Source of the DNA: Apostichopus japonicus
Lineage: Eukaryota > Echinodermata > Holothuroidea > Aspidochirotida > Stichopodidae
Reading direction: 5' to 3'
DNA: 64,000 bases
Assembly: GCF_037975245.1 (NCBI RefSeq)
Contig: NC_092576.1
Location: forward strand, 38,333,111 to 38,397,110
Shown in pieces: positions 55,098-64,000 of this stretch (the stretch's first letter is position 1; the number at the start of each line of letters is the position of its first letter). Below the pieces are notes generated by a model that worked only from the letters and a program-made list of their open reading frames with translations, was not told where the DNA came from and made no database searches. A program made the position numbers and the translations under genes.

Positions 55098-56498
55098 AAA
55101 TATACATGTGTTTTGTATTGAAAGCAAGTCTTTGAATTCAAATTTTCCAACTTTTTATTTCATATTTCACACGAAAAAATAGCACACCCTACATAAGGCC
55201 TATTCTTAGTATATACAGTACAGTACATACAGTACAGTATATACAGTATATAGTATAGTGTGTTGGGTACTGATTTCATTTTGAAGTCATGGTATGTGTT
55301 AATTTGAAGTGACAACTCAAGTTAATGTCTTTGTCTGAGCTTAAATATACATGTGTTTTGTATTGAAAGCAAGTCTTTGAATTCAAATTTTCAAATTTTC
55401 ACTTCATATTTCACAGAAAAAAACTAGCTGACCTTACATTAGGCCTATTCTTAGTATATACAGTACAGTACATACAGTACAGTATATACAGTATATAGTA
55501 TAGTGTGTTGGGTACTGATTTCATTTTGAAGTCATGGTATGTGTTCATTTGAAGTGACAACTCAAGTTAATGTTTATGTCTGGGCTTAAATATACATGTG
55601 TTTTGTATTGAAAGCAAGTCTTTGAATTAAAATTTTCCAATATTTTATTTCATATTTCACATGAAAAAATAGCACACCTTACATAAGGCCTATTCTTAGT
55701 ATATACAGTACAGTACATACAGTGAAGTATATACAGTATATAGTATAGTGTGTTGGGTACTGATTTCATTTTGAAGTCATGGTATGTGTTAATTTCAAGT
55801 GACAACTCAAGTTAATGTCTATGTCTGGGCTTAAATATACATGTGTTTTGTATTGAAAGCAAGTCTTTGAATTAAAATTTTCACTTCATATTTCACAGAA
55901 AAAAACTAGCAGACCTTACATAATTTCAAATTTTCACTTCATATTTCACAGAAAAAAACTAGCTGACCTTACATTAGGCCTATTCTTAGTATATACAGTA
56001 CAGTACATACAGTACAGTATATACAGTATATAGTATAGTGTGTTGGGTACTGATTTCATTTTGAAGTCATGGTATGTGTTAATTTCAAGTGACAACTCAA
56101 GTTAATGTCTTTGTCTGAGCTTAAATATACATGTGTTTTGTATTGAAAGCAAGTCTTTGAATTCAAATTTTCAAATTTTCACTTCATATTTCACAGAAAA
56201 AAACTAGCTGACCTTACATTAGGCCTATTCTTAGTATATACAGTACAGTACATACAGTACAGTATATACAGTATATAGTATAGTGTGTTGGGTACTGATT
56301 TCATTTTGGAAGTCATGGTATGTGTTAATTTGAAGTGACAACTCAAGTTAATGTTTATGTCTGGGCTTAAATGTGTTTTGTATTGAAAGCAAGTCTTTGA
56401 ATTAAAATTTTCCAATATTTTATTTCATATTTCACACGAAAAAATAGCACACCTTACATAAGGCCTATTCTTAGTATATACAGTACAGTACAGTACAT

Positions 56499-57051
56499 GG
56501 TGACATCCCTATGTTCCGACGTCTCTATGTTCCGACGTCTCTATGTTCCGACGTCTCTATGTTCCGACAAATTGTTTGGACTCTAATTTTTCTTGACCAA
56601 ATTTTATTCTGACCCCATTTGTGACCCAATTTGTCTTCGGACCTCATTCTTTTGTGACCCAAAATTAGGTCCCAAAAAATAAGGTCCGATAAAAAAATGG
56701 GTCCCCAAAAATCGGGTCCAAAAAATTTAGGTCCAAAAAAATTGGGTCCATAAAAAATTGGGGTGAACAAAAATTGGGCCCGAAAAAAAATTGGGTCCGT
56801 AAAAATGTTGGTCCAAAAAAATTTTGTCCAAAAAGAATGGGGTCCGAAAATAATTGGGTCACAAAAAAATGGGTCCGAAAAAATTTTGGTCAAAAAAAAT
56901 TAGAGTCCAAACAATTTGTCGGAACATAGAGACGTCGGAACATAGAGACGTCGGAACATAGAGACGTCGGAATATAGAGACGTCGGAACATAGAGACGTC
57001 GGAACATAGAGACGTCGGAATATAGAGACGTCGGAACATAGAGATGTAACC
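56499..57051. mobile_element. Foldback element FB-B, copy 2
   Basis: Copy of the element at 52782 displaced by 3717 bp within a segmental duplication, with the same CAGTACAT flanks. Confidence 0.87.
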
Positions 57052-57914
57052 CAGTACATACAGTACAGTATATACAGTATATAGTATAGTGTGTTGGGTA
57101 CTGATTTCATTTTGAAGTCATGGTATGTGATAATTTCAAGTGACAACTCAAGTTAATGTCTTTGTCTGAGCTTAAATATACATGTGTTTTGTATTGAAAG
57201 CAAGTCTTTGAATTCAAATTTTCAAATTTTCACTTCATATTTCACAGAAAAAAACTAGCTGACCTTACATTAGGCCTATTCTTAGTATATACAGTACAGT
57301 ACATATTGTACAGTATATACAGTATATAGTATAGTGTGTTGGGTACTGATTTCATTTTGAAGTCATGGTATGTGTTAATTTCAAGTGACAACTCAAGTTA
57401 ATGTCTTTGTCTGAGCTTAAATATACATGTGTTTTGTATTGAAAGCAAGTCTTTGAATTAAAATTTTCAAATTTTCACTTCATATTTCACAGAAAAAACT
57501 AGCAGACCTTACATTAGGCCTATTCTTAGTATATACAGTACAGTACATACAGTACAGTATATACAGTATATAGTATAGTGTGTTGGGTACTGATTTCATT
57601 TTGAAGTCATGGTATGTGTTAATTTCAAGTGACAACTCAAGTTAATGTCTATGTCTGGGCTTAAATATACATGTGTTTTGTATTGAAAGCAAGTCTTTGA
57701 ATTCAAATTTTCCAATTTTCACTTCATATTTCACAGAAAAAACTAGCAGACCTTACATTAGGCCTATTCTTAGTATATACAGTACAGTACATACAGTACA
57801 GTATATACAGTATATAGTATAGTGTGTTGGGTACTGATTTCATTTTGAAGTCATGGTATGTGTTAATTTGAAGTGACAACTCAAGTTAATGTCTATGTCT
57901 TGGCTTAAATATAC

Positions 57915-58814
57915 GGGTACACGTTGTCAGTCCGACACGTTTTCAGTCCGAAAATATAATACACGTTTTCAGTCCGAAAAAACGAGTTTTCAGTCCGACA
58001 AATTTTCAGTCCGAAAATAAAATACACGTTCTCAGTCCGAAAAAAACGAGTTTTCAGTCTGACACGTTTTCAGTCCGAAAATAAAATTCACGTTTTCAGT
58101 CCGAAAATAAAATTCACGTTTTCAGTCCGAAAATGAAATACACGTTTTCAGTCCGAAAATGAGAAACACGTTTTCATTTAGGGAATGAAAGCAGTTTTAA
58201 TGCCATACTATCACCAATAAACGAACTGATAGTAAAAAAATTGATTGAATCTTTTGTATTAAGTCTCACATCACCGGCCTCAACAAAGACTTGGGACCCC
58301 TTAACAACTATCAGTTCTACAAACATATATAATCCGTTCTTCGCTCCTTAATCAGCTTCCTGTATAGTCATGGTTTGTTTGGTTCTAATTCCATCAATGC
58401 AATTTACACTTTAAACCTAGCGTCATACTTTCATTGTGTTTCATTTTGTACTTTTCATTCAACTACCAATATTGCTGACGAAGGTCCCAGGGGGACCGAA
58501 AATTCCAATATATTTTTTAAAACTTAACTCCTTATTTGTCAATTATGAGTAAATACGAAAGATTCAATCGATATCTTTACTATCAGTTCGGGATTTCACA
58601 TTTTATTTGTGATATTATGGCATTAAAACTGCTTTCACTCCCCAACTGAAAACATTTTCGGACTGAAAACGTGTATTTTATTTTCGGACTGAAAACGTGT
58701 ATTTCATTTTCGGACTGAAAACGTGTATTTCTTTTTCGGACTGAAAACGTGTATTTTATTTTCGGATTGAAAACTTGTCGGACTGAAAACTTGTCGGACT
58801 GAGGGGTGTACCCC
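57915..58814. mobile_element. Foldback element FB-C, copy 2
   Basis: Copy of the element at 54198 displaced by 3717 bp, with the same AAATATAC flanks. It was carried by the same duplication. Confidence 0.85.
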
Positions 58815-60475
58815 AAATATACATGTGTTTTGTATTGAAAGCAAGTCTTTGAATTCAAATTTTCCAACTTTTTATTTCATATTTCACACGAAAAAATAGC
58901 ACACCCTACATAAGGCCTATTCTTAGTATATACAGTACAGTACATACAGTACAGTATATACAGTATATAGTATAGTGTGTTGGGAACTGATTTCATTTTG
59001 AAGTCATGGTATGTGATAATTTCAAGTGACAACTCAAGTTAATGTCTTTGTCTGAGCTTAAATATACATGTGTTATGTATTGAAAGCAAGTCTTTGAATT
59101 AAAATTTTCCAATTTATAATTCATATTTCACAGAAAAAACTAGCAGACCTTACATTAGGCTTATTGTGAGTATATACAGTACACTACCTACAGTACAGTA
59201 TGTGTGTTGGGTACCGATTTCATGTTGTAGTCCTGGGTATGTGATAATTTCAAGTGACAACTCAAGTTAATGTCTATGTCTGGGCTTAAATATACATGTG
59301 TTTTGTATTGAAAGCAAGTCTTTGAATTAAAATTTTCCAATTTTCACTTCATTTTTCACAGAAAAAACCAGCAGACCTTACATTAGGCCTATTCTTAGTA
59401 TATACAGTACAGTACATACAGTACAGTATATACAGTATATAGTATAGTGTGTTGGGTACTGATTTCATTTTGAAGTCATGGTATGTGATAATTTCAAGTG
59501 ACAACTCAAGTTAATGTCTTTGTCTGAGTTTAAATATATACATGTGTTTTGTATTGAAAGCAAGTCTTTGAATTAAAATTTTCCAATTTTCACTTCATTT
59601 TTCACAGAAAAAACCAGCAGACCTTACATTAGGCCTATTCTTAGTATATACAGTACAGTACATACAGTACAGTATATACAGTATATAGTATAGTGTGTTG
59701 GGTACTGATTTCATTTTGAAGTCATGGTATGTGATAATTTCAAGTGACAACTCAAGTTAATGTCTTTGTCTGAGTTTAAATATATACATGTGTTTTGTAT
59801 TGAAAGCAAGTCTTTGAATTAAAATTTTCCAATTTTCACTTCATTTTTCACAGAAAAAACCAGCAGACCTTACATTAGGCCTATTCTTAGTATATACAGT
59901 ACAGTACATATTGTACAGTATATACAGTATATAGTATAGTGTGTTGGGTACTGATTTCATTTTGAAGTCATGGTATGTGTTCATTTGAAGTGACAACTCA
60001 AGTTAATGTTTATGTCTGAGCTTAAATATACATGTGTTTTGTATTGAAAGCAAAGTCTTTGAATTAAAATTTCCAATTTTCACTTCATTTTTCACAGAAA
60101 AAACCAGCAGACCTTACATTAGGCCTATTCTTAGTATATACATTACAGTACATACAGTACAGTATATACAGTATATAGTATAGTGTGTTGGGTACCGATT
60201 TCATGTTGTAGTCCTGGGTATGTGATAATTTCAAGTGACAACTCAAGTTAATGTCTATGTCTGGGCTAAAATATACATGTGTTTTGTATTGAAAGCAAGT
60301 CTTTGAATTAAAATTTTCCAATATTCACTTCATATTTCACAGAAAAAACTAGCAGACCTTACATAAGGCCTATTCTGAGTATATACAGTACAGTACATAC
60401 AGTACATACAGTACAGTATATAGTATAGTGTGTTGGGTACCGATTTCATGTTGTAGTCCTGGTATGTGATAATCA

Positions 60476-60884
60476 TGTAGACCTTCAGTCTTGCTGCCCT
60501 TCGGTCTCATGGCCTGTAACAGCTTTTTGGTAGCATGTAGATGTCGTGTTCCAATAATTCTATCACACTTTTGGGAATGCGTTTCCCAGGAACCAAATAG
60601 ACAAATGTATTAAACTTAGGTAAATCATACTTCATTGGGTTTTTTTAATATTCCCATTCAAATTACTTTTTGTCTAGTAATTATATTTTTTCTGTACATT
60701 GTGTTCTGTTCTTGACCACTATGCTAGCAACAAGGTAACAATTGCTATTGAGCCTATTGTTTGTGTATATAAAAGTAGCCCAGACTTGAAACTGTTTATA
60801 CAGTATATAGCTCATCCCTACACTGCAGGTAGCTGTACTGTACATACAATACCTGTGTACAAATGTAGCGCATGTACATTCAAC
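60476..60884. other. Unique sequence right of the satellite
   Basis: The satellite stops after GTAGTCCTGGTATGTGATAAT. A 136-codon plus-strand open frame (60699-61109) begins here but has no recognisable domain, and it spans two palindromic insertions. It is treated as chance. Confidence 0.4.
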
Positions 60885-60915
60885 CAGGGAGTTGTTATGG
60901 AACAACAACTCCCTG
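60885..60915. repeat. Ultra-short palindrome P2 (31 bp, exact 7-bp direct-repeat flanks)
   Basis: CAGGGAGTTGTT, ATGGAAC, AACAACTCCCTG. ATTCAAC is directly repeated at 60878-60884 and 60916-60922. Confidence 0.8.
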
Positions 60916-60990
60916 ATTCAACAGTGGAGTATACATGCAGTGAGATGCCATTGATATCTCTCAGGTATGCATTGCACAGCTTGATAATAC

Positions 60991-61019
60991 CAGTGAGTTG
61001 TTCCATTAACAACTCCCTG
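60991..61019. repeat. Ultra-short palindrome P3 (29 bp)
   Basis: CAGTGAGTTGTT, CCATT, AACAACTCCCTG, one mismatch in the stem. The flanks ATAATAC (60984-60990) and ATAAGAG (61020-61026) agree at five of seven positions, so any target duplication is decayed or coincidental. Confidence 0.7.
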
Positions 61020-63480
61020 ATAAGAGCCCTCATCAAGGTCATAGGTGTAACAAAAAGGACAGTGTGCCCACTGTTCTGTCTGTCTCTTGTTTATTGTTCA
61101 ATGAACTGAAAGCTGCTAACATTTTGGAGGCTTATGGCTTGTTTCACAGTCACAGATTCACAGTACACATGGAAATATAATACTAATAGCAGAGGAAAGG
61201 TTGCTCCTTTGCTGAAAAAGTTTTGAATGGTCTTGCAGTACTGTTTACCTCAAAAGTGTTGAACAGGCACAAAATTAGAATTGAAGTATTATCTCGCGGT
61301 TTTCATTTATACCAACTTTGATTTTGGATAAGTTTTGTTTGAAACAGTTAGGTTCATTGGTCAAATTTGTTTCACACTAGTCTCTAGGATATATTTTGTC
61401 AGTGTCCTGTCTTGCAGACTCCAGTCATTCAACTTATATAATAATAAATAAATACAATGCTTGATATACAGTAGCGCTATTCCAAATATGATCATAGAGC
61501 TTAGACTCAATTGCAATTTTGTTGGTATTGTATGTTGACTTGGAAAAAGTGTGAAAGTCAAGTAAATACAACCACCCCCCCCTCCTTCTTGTATCCAAGA
61601 ACTGGTGCAGTATTCAATGTGGTATGTACATTCTGTAGGTGTGTCAGGCATAATTCATATAAATTGGAGGGAAAATATGAGCGGTCCCTATCAGTTACTT
61701 TATTGGTCACTATATGTTGGATTCAAAGTACATACTTTATGAAAACTTTAAATTGGTTCAAGCAAATTGCACAAGAGTCAATTCTTAGGCATGTTACAAA
61801 ATAAATGCTAAAAGAAATTGTGTCAAATTGAAATACCTGCTGTTTTGCACTTAAAGTTAGCATGCCTACACTAAACTAACTAACACTGAAAATTACCTGC
61901 TTGTATCTGTCATACTGAACAAATTCTATCCTTTTTCAAATCTACAGTTTAGAGTGTAAGCTCACAGCAAGGACACATGCAGTACTGAATTTGGTTTACA
62001 CATAACAAGAAGAAAAGCTTTCAGCAGTGCAGGCTACTTTTCAGTCAGACTACAGTTCACAATGACAGCAGCTAGATTGTATGAAACTTGTAGCTACGGC
62101 ATGGTGCTCATACAGCAGATCTTTCTAATAGGGTTTAATTTTTAAGAATTTGTTGCATTTAACCACATCATAATATATTTGTAATGTCACAAAGGAGGAC
62201 ATTTTAAAAATAAACAAAACATCACCCCTGTATCGATATTCTTTGAAAAGTGTAATGAACAGTTTTGCTTTGGCAGAGCAGAAAGCTTTATCATACCAAA
62301 TCTGATCAGGCAGGTGTGGTGGGAGAACCATCCCACTTGTTGGGTTAGAAGGGCATCCCGCAGAATAGCTAGAACAGCACACTATATATACAGTAGGCTG
62401 CTGTTGGTGAGTAACTGATCTCTCTATATTTTCATGAAAGTCAATGGTTATATCATGCAGCAGAGGTCCGATTGCATACAAATTTGCAACGTCACCAGTT
62501 TGCTCTTTCTATTGGTTAAATTTTCGGGCAAATCTTTAAACCCCCTCCCCCCCTCTCCTCAAATCAAAGTGGGTTCTATACGTGCACATGCCCACCATGC
62601 AGCACAGTGGTGAACGTGGTTTTCATTACTGAAAATCCTTATTAGTTTTTGTAATAAATCATTTGTAATCATTGCCCAGCTCAAATGAAGGATAATAGCT
62701 TTACTTAATACATACATGATATGTAATTAATAACCATTAAATCAAGGAAAACGCCCCTCCTCCTCCCACTCTCCCCTCCCCATTCACACACTATGCACTG
62801 CTATCTGACTTCAAATATGGTTCAATCAAGAACGAAAAAACTTTTGAGTTTCAAGATTGGAAAACTGTCTGTCAGTTCAATCGACATGAAAACTACCTTT
62901 CGTTGTATGGTCCAGTCTTTGCATGTGTTGCATATTGTCTCTTTGTTACTTAATTCCCATAACAAAGACCTTCCGTAGCCTGCATTTCAGGAATATATTT
63001 TACAATTTACACCATCAGTATTTCACTGTTAAATATTCCAACCTCTAACACCACTTAGTTATTTATTGCCACACAAGCTTGTGATCAAGTCTCCCTTCAT
63101 TTCATGTAAGAATTATCTGAGAGTTATTAGTTTCCATTGCTTCCCCTCAGTGAACCCTATGATCCCATTATGTATCATCACAAGGACATTGTGTCATTAT
63201 TGTCATCACTTCTGAAATCTATACCAAATTGTACTGACCTGTTTATCTTAAATCTTATTTAAATTTTAGCCTAGCCATTGACAAAACAGCTTAATTTATT
63301 GTGAGGTAAAGTGTCTCGCCATCCCCATACATAGACCACTTTGAAAAGATTAATTTCAGGGTTAATAACTGTATTGGTCAAACTCTCACACAGCTTGCAT
63401 TGGGCTGATCATTATGACACGTTCGTTGAACTTTGAGATGAGGAGGACTTGTAGCAATATAGTCCTAGCCATTGCAGTAG
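61020..63480. other. Unique sequence, no gene recognised
   Basis: No splice-framed coding segment or known domain was recognised. The minus-strand frame at 62125-62481 (118 codons) has no family features. C-rich tracts lie near 61571, 62540 and 62755. Confidence 0.4.
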
Positions 63481-63483
63481 GTG

Positions 63484-63540
63484 GGGTCTTAGTTTGTAAA
63501 AGGGTCCTCGTTTTGCAGATGATAGGGTCTTAGCTTTGCA
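63484..63540. repeat. Three imperfect GGGTCTTAGTTTTGCA words
   Basis: GGGTCTTAGTTTGTA, GGGTCCTCGTTTTGCA and GGGTCTTAGCTTTGCA, spaced about 20 bp, abut the FB element at 63543. This could be one arm of a further word-array element or a local microduplication. Confidence 0.5.
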
Positions 63541-63542
63541 GG

Positions 63543-64000
63543 GGTTACATCTGTATGTTCTGACGTCTCTATGTTGCAACATCTCTATGTTCCGACAATT
63601 TTTTTTGACCAAAATTCTTGTCCAACATGTTTTCGGACCAAGTTTTTTCGGACCAAAATGTTCTTGGACCAAAATATTTTTATGACCCAACATTTTTTTT
63701 CACTCTAAAATTTTTCATGGCCAAATTTTTTTTCGGACAAGCACTATTTGGGTCATAACAAACTTTGGGCCCTTTTTTTTTGTGAAAACAAAATTGGTGG
63801 GTCCTAACAAGTCACGTCAGAAAAAATGTTGGTCCCAAAAAACATGAGTACCCCAAAAAAATTGAGTCCCAAAAAATTAAGTCCCCCAAAAAAATTGGGT
63901 CCGAAAAATTGGGTACGAAAAAATGTTGGTAAAAAAAATTAGTCCAAAAAAATTATCGGAACGTATTCCTCTGAACATAAAGACTTCGGAACATAGAGAC
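63543..64000. mobile_element. Diverged FB-A/B-type foldback element, right end off the window
   Basis: It begins GGTTACATCTGTATGTTC, then GACGTCTCTATGTT and ATCTCTATGTTCCGACAATT. It continues with GGACCAAAATTTT words that invert to GGTCCGAAAAATT, and the window ends in GGAACATAGAGAC words. It is outside the satellite, so the family is dispersed in the genome. The 8 bp before it are TTTGCAGG. Confidence 0.75.

Larger units (their letters stand above)
40380..60475. repeat. Satellite with a ~235-260 bp monomer and foldback insertions
   Basis: Monomer landmarks are GTGTGTTGGGTACTGATTTC, GTGACAACTCAAGTTAATGT, GTGTTTTGTATTGAAAGCAA, TTAGGCCTATTCTTAGTATA and a CAGTACAGTACATACAG-type stretch. Starts near 41781, 42018 and 42260 give spacings of 237 and 242. 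Monomers at the left edge (40380-40980) are the most diverged, as is usual for array borders. There are roughly 60 monomers by length after removing insertions (estimate). Short open frames recurring at fixed offsets are repeat translations. Confidence 0.95.

Noticed and set aside
41028-60321. Families of 60-120 codon open frames repeated at fixed spacing
   Set aside because: They are satellite and foldback sequence read in open frames. They recur exactly with the repeat period, and the foldback-derived ones consist of Phe/Gly/Pro or Ser/Asp words from the 16-bp arrays.
60699-61109. 136-codon open frame right of the satellite
   Set aside because: No domain, no splice context, and it runs through two palindromic insertions. 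An overlapping minus-strand frame is equally open.

Overview
This is a eukaryotic genomic window, AT-rich, intron-rich and dominated by repeats. No bacterial-style operon or RNA gene was found. The only recognisable host gene is a multi-exon NLR (NACHT-domain) innate-immune receptor of the type greatly expanded in marine deuterostomes. Together with CR1/L2-like non-LTR retrotransposon remnants and long satellites, it suggests an echinoderm (possibly a sea cucumber) or a related marine invertebrate. The taxon is inferred from gene style only.

Region 1 (1 to about 21.6 kb) is one NLR gene on the minus strand. I rebuilt it exon by exon from splice sites and phase. A short basic first exon (21618-21528) joins in frame to a 1.5 kb NACHT exon (20359-18843). 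Then come exons at 14172-13964, 11917-11841, 11326-11271, 10726-10607, 8368-8160, 2134-2037 and 77-30, and the gene runs off the left edge. The C-terminal exons repeat a module: two exons of exactly 209 nt are paralogous, and the 120-nt exon resembles the end of the NACHT exon. One exon between 8160 and 2134 is required by phase but was not found. The introns carry two large trinucleotide microsatellite fields (about 0.3-1.65 kb and 4.6-6.24 kb), two 3' ends of CR1/L2-like retroelements, and a degenerate triplicated block near 14.5-16.1 kb.

Region 2 (21.6-25.8 kb) is non-coding as far as I can see. It has a TA/CATA microsatellite and two small foldback structures.

Region 3 (25.8-39.7 kb) is a tandem array with a unit near 980 bp. 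Each unit contains a 67-bp segment with splice-like flanks, open in one frame in all 13 copies, plus two related ~210-bp subunits that expand into a 210-bp array at 38.0-39.3 kb.

Region 4 (40.4-60.5 kb) is a second satellite with a ~240-bp monomer. It is interrupted by nine copies of foldback elements whose inverted arms are themselves arrays of short words. Element boundaries could be read to the base: they carry GG-starting terminal inverted repeats and 8-bp target duplications. The insertions were then amplified with the satellite, giving higher-order periods of 1529, 3717 and 4277 bp.

Region 5 (60.5-64 kb) is apparently non-coding. It holds two 29-31 bp palindromes that look like tiny insertions, and a diverged foldback element that runs off the right edge, outside the satellite.

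The strongest candidates for something undescribed are the foldback elements with word-array arms and the ultra-short palindromic insertions flanked by 7-bp direct repeats.
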